Shown in pieces: positions 24,016 to 27,422 of a stretch of DNA of 27,422 bases. Both the position numbers and the translations under genes were made by a program. The stretch is from RGIG3701 sp017403345. Its GTDB lineage: Bacteria; Planctomycetota; Planctomycetia; Pirellulales; Thermoguttaceae. The notes beneath the pieces are model-generated. The model was not told the DNA's origin. It saw nothing but the letters and a program-made list of their open reading frames with translations, and made no database searches. Position 1 is the stretch's first letter. The number at the start of each line of letters is the position of its first letter. The stretch lies in assembly GCA_017403345.1 (NCBI GenBank), contig JAFQOH010000129.1, positions 1 to 27,422 on the forward strand, given 5' to 3'.

Positions 24016-24077
24016 GCTGGAAGGCTCCGTTTTCGCATGAATTTCCGGCAAACCCAATAAAAGGGGGATGCCAGCCA

Positions 24078-24120
24078 AAGACGGCGCTGAAGCAGACACG
24101 ATTTCGGCGCAGTCTTTTTT
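24078..24120 (+). terminator. Rho-independent terminator of the propeller gene
   Basis: AAGAC (24078-24082) and GCGCTGAA (24084-24091) pair with TTCGGCGC (24103-24110) and GTCTT (24112-24116), one mismatch and one wobble, followed by six T residues. It ends the transcript about 100 bases past the stop at 24015. Confidence 0.7.
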
Positions 24121-24162
24121 GATCGATGCCGAATACCTAAAAAGAGGAAAGATGGAGGAAAG

Positions 24163-25413
24163 ATGTATCCACTGATTTTTTTGCTCTGGTCAGGACTTTT
24201 TTATGATGCACCGCCGTTTCCGGAAGTGCTGCCGGCGCCCGATGCGTTCGCGGAAGAAGAACGGGAACTTCTCCTCGATTTCATGAACATTACGAACGAG
24301 GCCGGACTTTCAAACAGTCAGAAGATCTGCGAGACGCTTCCCAGATTCAAAACCGAAAAGTCTTTTCGTGCCCATCCCATGCATTGGCCGGGGGTCACGT
24401 GGGAGAAAAAGGACGGCATTTACCGTGTCGTGCAGATCGTCTGGGGAGATGCCGACCTCATCGGAACGCTGGATCTGAGGGCATTTTCCGCGCTTCGGTT
24501 TCTTTTTGTCTTCAAGCATGACGCAGACTGCACGAGATCTTCAAAACCAGGCGGCTCCCAGCCTGAAGAGGAATTCCGTCTCCTTCTTCCGGAAAATTCC
24601 CGTCTCGAAGTCCTCGTTTGCGACAATGCCGGGCTTTTCAGACTCGATTTGGACGGTCAGACCCAGCTTCGGCATCTTTCCTGTGAGGGAGATCCGATCC
24701 GCCATTTTGATCTTTCCCATCTTTCCAAACTTGAGTACTTCTCCTGCCGAAACTGTCCGGCAGAAAGCGTACGTTTTGCATCCCCGCCAATGGAGCTCCG
24801 TTCGCTTTCTCTTTCCGGAGAATGCTGCTCACCGAAAGCCATTTATGCAATGAAAAAACTCCAGAATTTCTGCTGGCAGACGGAAAGTGCCCTCCCTTCC
24901 GATCTTCTCCGGCATCTTTCAGGCTGTAAGGAACTGGAATTTCATCGGGTCTCCAGCCAAATGCTGGATCTTTCCCAAAATCATGACTTAGTGTTTCTCA
25001 CACTTACCGATCTTCCAGCCTTGACGGTCCTGGACCTTCGCGATTCGGAGAAACTTGAGTACCTTGAGATCACCGACTGTCCGAAACTCCGCAGGATCAT
25101 TCTCCCTGCCGCGCTGCATCCGGATCGTTGCAGCGAAGACGAGGTACCGCTTTGGCCAGAACTGGAAAATACTTCCGTTGAGGAAATCGAATTTTCCGAC
25201 GGAACGAAACTTTCCCTTGAGGAATTTTTGGAAAATCCTGACTGGCTGGAGGATGACTGGCTGGAGGATGAAGGACTGGAGGATGAAGGACTGGAGGATG
25301 AAGGACTGGAGGATGAAGGACTGGAGGATGAAGGACTGGAGGGTGAAGGACTGGAGGATGAAGGGCTGGAGGTGGATGCAAACGTCCTGGAAGATTCGGA
25401 GAGTCGGGAATAG
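24163..25413 (+). CDS. Leucine-rich-repeat-like protein with acidic tandem-repeat tail
   Basis: 416 residues; SD GGAGGAAAG. The N terminus (MYPLIFLLWSGLFYDAPP) is hydrophobic but short and lacks basic residues, so export is uncertain. Residues ~95-330 show irregular LRR-like or BspA-like solenoid repeats, with leucines every 20-24 residues: LIGTLDLRAFSALRFLFVF, RLEVLVCDNAGLFRLDLD, QLRHLSCEGD, LSKLEYFSCRNCP, LTVLDLRDSEKLEYLEITDCP. Residues ~361-405 are seven or more copies of the pentapeptide (W/G)LEDE, an acidic low-complexity tail. LRR proteins of this type bind other proteins; partner unknown. Confidence 0.65.
   Translation: MYPLIFLLWSGLFYDAPPFPEVLPAPDAFAEEERELLLDFMNITNEAGLSNSQKICETLPRFKTEKSFRAHPMHWPGVTWEKKDGIYRVVQIVWGDADLIGTLDLRAFSALRFLFVFKHDADCTRSSKPGGSQPEEEFRLLLPENSRLEVLVCDNAGLFRLDLDGQTQLRHLSCEGDPIRHFDLSHLSKLEYFSCRNCPAESVRFASPPMELRSLSLSGECCSPKAIYAMKKLQNFCWQTESALPSDLLRHLSGCKELEFHRVSSQMLDLSQNHDLVFLTLTDLPALTVLDLRDSEKLEYLEITDCPKLRRIILPAALHPDRCSEDEVPLWPELENTSVEEIEFSDGTKLSLEEFLENPDWLEDDWLEDEGLEDEGLEDEGLEDEGLEDEGLEGEGLEDEGLEVDANVLEDSESRE
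25246..25374 (+). repeat. 15-bp in-frame tandem repeat encoding acidic pentapeptides
   Basis: The unit CTGGAGGATGAAGGA repeats without gaps from 25261, with variants at both ends (CTGGAGGATGACTGG first, then CTGGAGGGTGAAGGA and CTGGAGGTGGATGCA last). Being 15 bases, copy changes keep the frame. It gives rise to unusual open frames on the opposite strand that I regard as artefacts. Confidence 0.9.
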
Positions 25414-25431
25414 ACGCCGGACTTCCGAACT

Positions 25432-26484
25432 CTATTCCGCAACATTTCCAAACCGCTGGACGTTTCCATCTTCAGCAAGCCGGTGGATTAGCGTCTGAAC
25501 GCCTTCGAGAGTTTCCGCAAGCCGGACTGCTTTTTCCGGTCCGAGCACGCTGAATGCTGAGGCAAGAGCGTCTGCGTTCGCTGCCGTCGGAGCGATGACC
25601 GAGACGGAAAGCCTGTCCGTCAGCCCCAGGCCGGTCTTGGGGTCCACGATGTGGGAGTAGCGTTTCCCGCCGATCTCAACGTACTGGTACATGTCGCCGG
25701 AATTCGCGACGCCGCAGTTGGAAAGGGTCCAGAATTCCGTCGGACCTTCTCCTTCCCGTATCGATGCGACGCCGATCTTCCAGCCGTCTGTTCCCGGAGG
25801 CGGATCACCGACTCCCACGTCTCCGCCGGCATCGACCAGCGCACGTGAAACACCGAGGATCCGCATCGTTTCAAGCGCCTCATCGATCGCGTACCCTTTG
25901 GCGATCCCGCCAAGATCGAGCCGCACATTGTACTTTGCACCATGTTCTGAAAGTGCGATCGCCTGCTTTTCCGGATCGAAAAGAATATTTTCCCATCCCA
26001 CCGTCTGAAGTGTCTCGCGGATCCGTTTTTCCGGAGGAAGACGCCGACTTTTGCGCGCGTGTCTCCAAAGTCGGACGACCTGTCCCACCGTTGGATCGAA
26101 CGCCCCTTCCGAGAGCTCCGCATGATGCACCGCCAGCTGGAGGACCGTCCAGAGATCCTCGCCGACGCACACGAATTCGCCGGGAAACGCTTTGTCGCAG
26201 AACTGGCGGATCTCGCTGTTTTCGTCGTAGTCGCTCAGCCGCGCGTTCAGATCCCGGAAGCGTCCCAATGCGGCGTCGGACGCCCGTTTCGCAGTCTCCT
26301 CATCCGGGGCATACAGCACGATCCGGATCGGGACAGCCATCTCGACCCCCTGAAATTCAAACCGTTTCAACTCGGAAGGGCCATTTTGAGCCTCAAGCAC
26401 ATTTCCCCCCTGAATGAGGGAGAAAAACAGCAAAAAAGAGCCCAAAAACAGCGAAAATGTTAAAATAGGTAATTTTGAGGCCAT
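25432..26484 (-). CDS. apbE: FAD:protein FMN transferase (ApbE family)
   Basis: 350 residues from ATG 26484; an in-frame TTG at 26502 is upstream, but GGAAA before 26484 favours this start. It has a hydrophobic N-terminal export segment (LTFSLFLGSFLLFFSLIQGG) and no lipobox Cys. Diagnostic motifs: LNARLSDYDENSEI, GAFDPTVGQVVRLWR, LDLGGIAKGYAIDEA, ALVDAGGDVGVG, ANSGDMYQYV and SHIVDPKTG. In the metal-binding segment (NADALASAFSVLG) the usual Thr of D-A-x-x-T is Ser. ApbE proteins attach FMN covalently to Thr in exported electron-transfer subunits (RnfG, NqrC and similar) using FAD. No target gene is in the window. It runs convergent with the LRR-like gene, 18 bases apart. Confidence 0.9.
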   Translation of the reverse strand: MASKLPILTFSLFLGSFLLFFSLIQGGNVLEAQNGPSELKRFEFQGVEMAVPIRIVLYAPDEETAKRASDAALGRFRDLNARLSDYDENSEIRQFCDKAFPGEFVCVGEDLWTVLQLAVHHAELSEGAFDPTVGQVVRLWRHARKSRRLPPEKRIRETLQTVGWENILFDPEKQAIALSEHGAKYNVRLDLGGIAKGYAIDEALETMRILGVSRALVDAGGDVGVGDPPPGTDGWKIGVASIREGEGPTEFWTLSNCGVANSGDMYQYVEIGGKRYSHIVDPKTGLGLTDRLSVSVIAPTAANADALASAFSVLGPEKAVRLAETLEGVQTLIHRLAEDGNVQRFGNVAE

Positions 26485-26703
26485 GATTTTCCAAATTGCC
26501 AAAAAAAGGGTGAGAAAGGGGGCGGATACCGATAGTTTTTTATCTACATCCGGGCCGATATTCGCTTCATTTTAAGAGAAAGAAGCGAAAAGTCAAGGCT
26601 TCAGAGCGTGAAATTTGGAAAATTTTGGAAAAAGTAAAAAAAATGGACGGAAAATGCGTGAAAAATCCCCCCCTCCCCCTTCCATTTCTCTGAAATTATG
26701 CAA

Positions 26704-26862
26704 TACTATGTCGTCCCGCGATAGTTTTGGACCGTCCCCGAACAGTCCTGCTTTCACGGGAAACTCTTGGACCGCAGGCCTGACAGTCAGGTTTAGAGAT
26801 GACGCCGGTATGTCATCGACGGTAAGAGTTTCGACACACTCAATATTTCAGGAGAGTAGAAT
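26704..26862 (+). promoter_or_regulatory. Structured 5' leader of pckA, riboswitch-like
   Basis: A probable -10 (TACTAT 26704-26709, TG-containing context) would start an mRNA near 26715. Its leader closes on itself: AAACTCTT (26761-26768) pairs with AAGAGTTT (26824-26831) and ACCG (26771-26774) with CGGT (26820-26823), a 12-bp helix with a two-base bulge. Inside are CCTGA-CAG-TCAGG (26779-26791) and GATGAC/GTCATC (26798-26803 with 26812-26817). The SD (AGGAGAG, 26850-26856) lies outside. TTGGACCG occurs twice (26725-26732, 26767-26774), offering an alternative pairing with CGGT. I do not recognise a known riboswitch class; transcription factor binding to the perfect palindromes is another reading. 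Confidence 0.4.
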
Positions 26863-27422
26863 ATGAATCTTTCACAGTATGGAATTTTCCAGGAAAATGT
26901 TCTTCGGAACCCGGTCGCGGCGGTCCTTTACGCGGACGCGCTTGCTCACGACAGTGCCGCCATTTCCAGCACCGGCGCACTCATGACGAACTCTGGTCTG
27001 AAAACCGGACGCAGCCCGAAAGATAAACGTATTGTGGAAGATGCAGAAACGGATCAGGACATTTGGTGGGGCAATATCAACATGAAGACGGACGCGGAAA
27101 CGTTTGCGCGGAACCGTCAGCGTGCGATCGACTACTTCAACATGTGCGACCGTCTGTACGTTGTGGACGGTTTTGCCGGCTGGGATGAAGAATGCCGCGT
27201 GAAAGTGCGCATCATCTGCACCCGCGCTTACCATGCGCTGTTCATGCGCAACATGCTCATCATGCCGACCGACTCGGAACTGCGAGATTTCGGCCAGCCG
27301 GATTACGTGATCTTCAACGCGGGCAAATTCCCGTGCGATCCGAAGATCGGCACCCACACGAGCAGCACGAGCGTTTCGCTGAGCTTTGCCGCGCGTGAAT
27401 TCGTCATCCTCGGCACGCAGTA
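26863..27422 (+). CDS. pckA: Phosphoenolpyruvate carboxykinase (ATP), 3' end outside window
   Basis: The first 186 residues are visible. Conserved segments of ATP-type PEPCK are present: ISSTGALMTNSGLKTGRSPKDK (the substrate-binding TGRSPKDK), DIWWGNINMK, RQRAIDYFNMCDRLYVVDGFAG, RVKVRIICTRAYHALFMRNMLI, and PDYVIFNAGKFPCDPKIGTHTS, with the kinase P-loop still to come. It interconverts oxaloacetate + ATP with PEP + CO2 + ADP in the cytoplasm; in rumen and gut anaerobes it often runs as a CO2-fixing step toward succinate. The start has AGGAGAG seven bases before ATG. Its leader is unusually structured. Confidence 0.9.
   Translation, partial: MNLSQYGIFQENVLRNPVAAVLYADALAHDSAAISSTGALMTNSGLKTGRSPKDKRIVEDAETDQDIWWGNINMKTDAETFARNRQRAIDYFNMCDRLYVVDGFAGWDEECRVKVRIICTRAYHALFMRNMLIMPTDSELRDFGQPDYVIFNAGKFPCDPKIGTHTSSTSVSLSFAAREFVILGTQ

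Noticed and set aside
24981..25478. Ser/Pro-rich minus-strand frames over the 15-bp repeat
   Set aside because: The low-complexity product (SSSPSSSSPSS) follows directly from the repeat unit read on the other strand.

Overview
The window looks like a chromosomal segment of a Gram-negative, largely anaerobic bacterium of the PVC group, most likely a planctomycete of the kind found in gut or rumen. This is an inference. It rests on a large exported multihaem protein with the HzsA-like/PSCyt1 architecture, several exported beta-propeller and carbohydrate-active proteins, a KDO-pathway isomerase (LPS-type outer membrane), and long spacers between mostly single-gene units. Coding strand alternates often, so operons are short. 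Sigma70-like promoters (TTGACA/TATAAT type) can be read directly in front of several genes.

Layout. 1-922: the 3' end of an unrecognised gene and a decayed minus-strand gene. 923-3403: a four-part sulfur-transfer protein (CoA-disulfide-reductase-like flavoprotein, rhodanese, TusA, DsrE2) behind a promoter with a perfect palindrome. 3744-3973: remnant of an ISL3-type transposase. 4117-4734 (minus): flavodoxin-fold reductase. 4975-5165: candidate small RNA ending in a clean intrinsic terminator. 5436-11597: two large exported proteins, a GH71/99-like glycosidase with a CBM9-like tail and an HzsA-related tri-haem propeller protein, separated by short tandem repeats. 11675-12889 (minus): exported alpha/alpha-barrel-like protein. 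13252-15240: repetitive Pro/Arg-rich secreted protein with a TPR-like C terminus. 15388-16996: arabinose-5-phosphate isomerase overlapped by a uracil-DNA-glycosylase-superfamily gene.

17037-20587 is the most interesting locus. A strong promoter is followed by a long AT-rich leader and then two tandem ~250-nt copies of a structured RNA with a tRNA-like T arm. Next comes a helical-repeat/vWA protein that looks like a divergent Ro60 (TROVE) orthologue, and then an ARPP-1 (DUF6569)-like protein. I read this as a Ro60-Y RNA ribonucleoprotein module with an ARPP-1 partner and a duplicated, tRNA-mimicking Y RNA. Nothing resembling RtcB/RtcA is in the window.

20588-27422: a repeat-rich spacer, an orphan DUF2341/LamG-like gene (minus), an exported DUF6528-like propeller, an LRR-like protein with an in-frame acidic 15-bp repeat tail, an ApbE-type flavin transferase (minus), and the start of an ATP-type PEP carboxykinase gene behind a leader that can fold into a closed multi-branch structure.

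All family assignments come from reading motifs by eye; no database search was possible.
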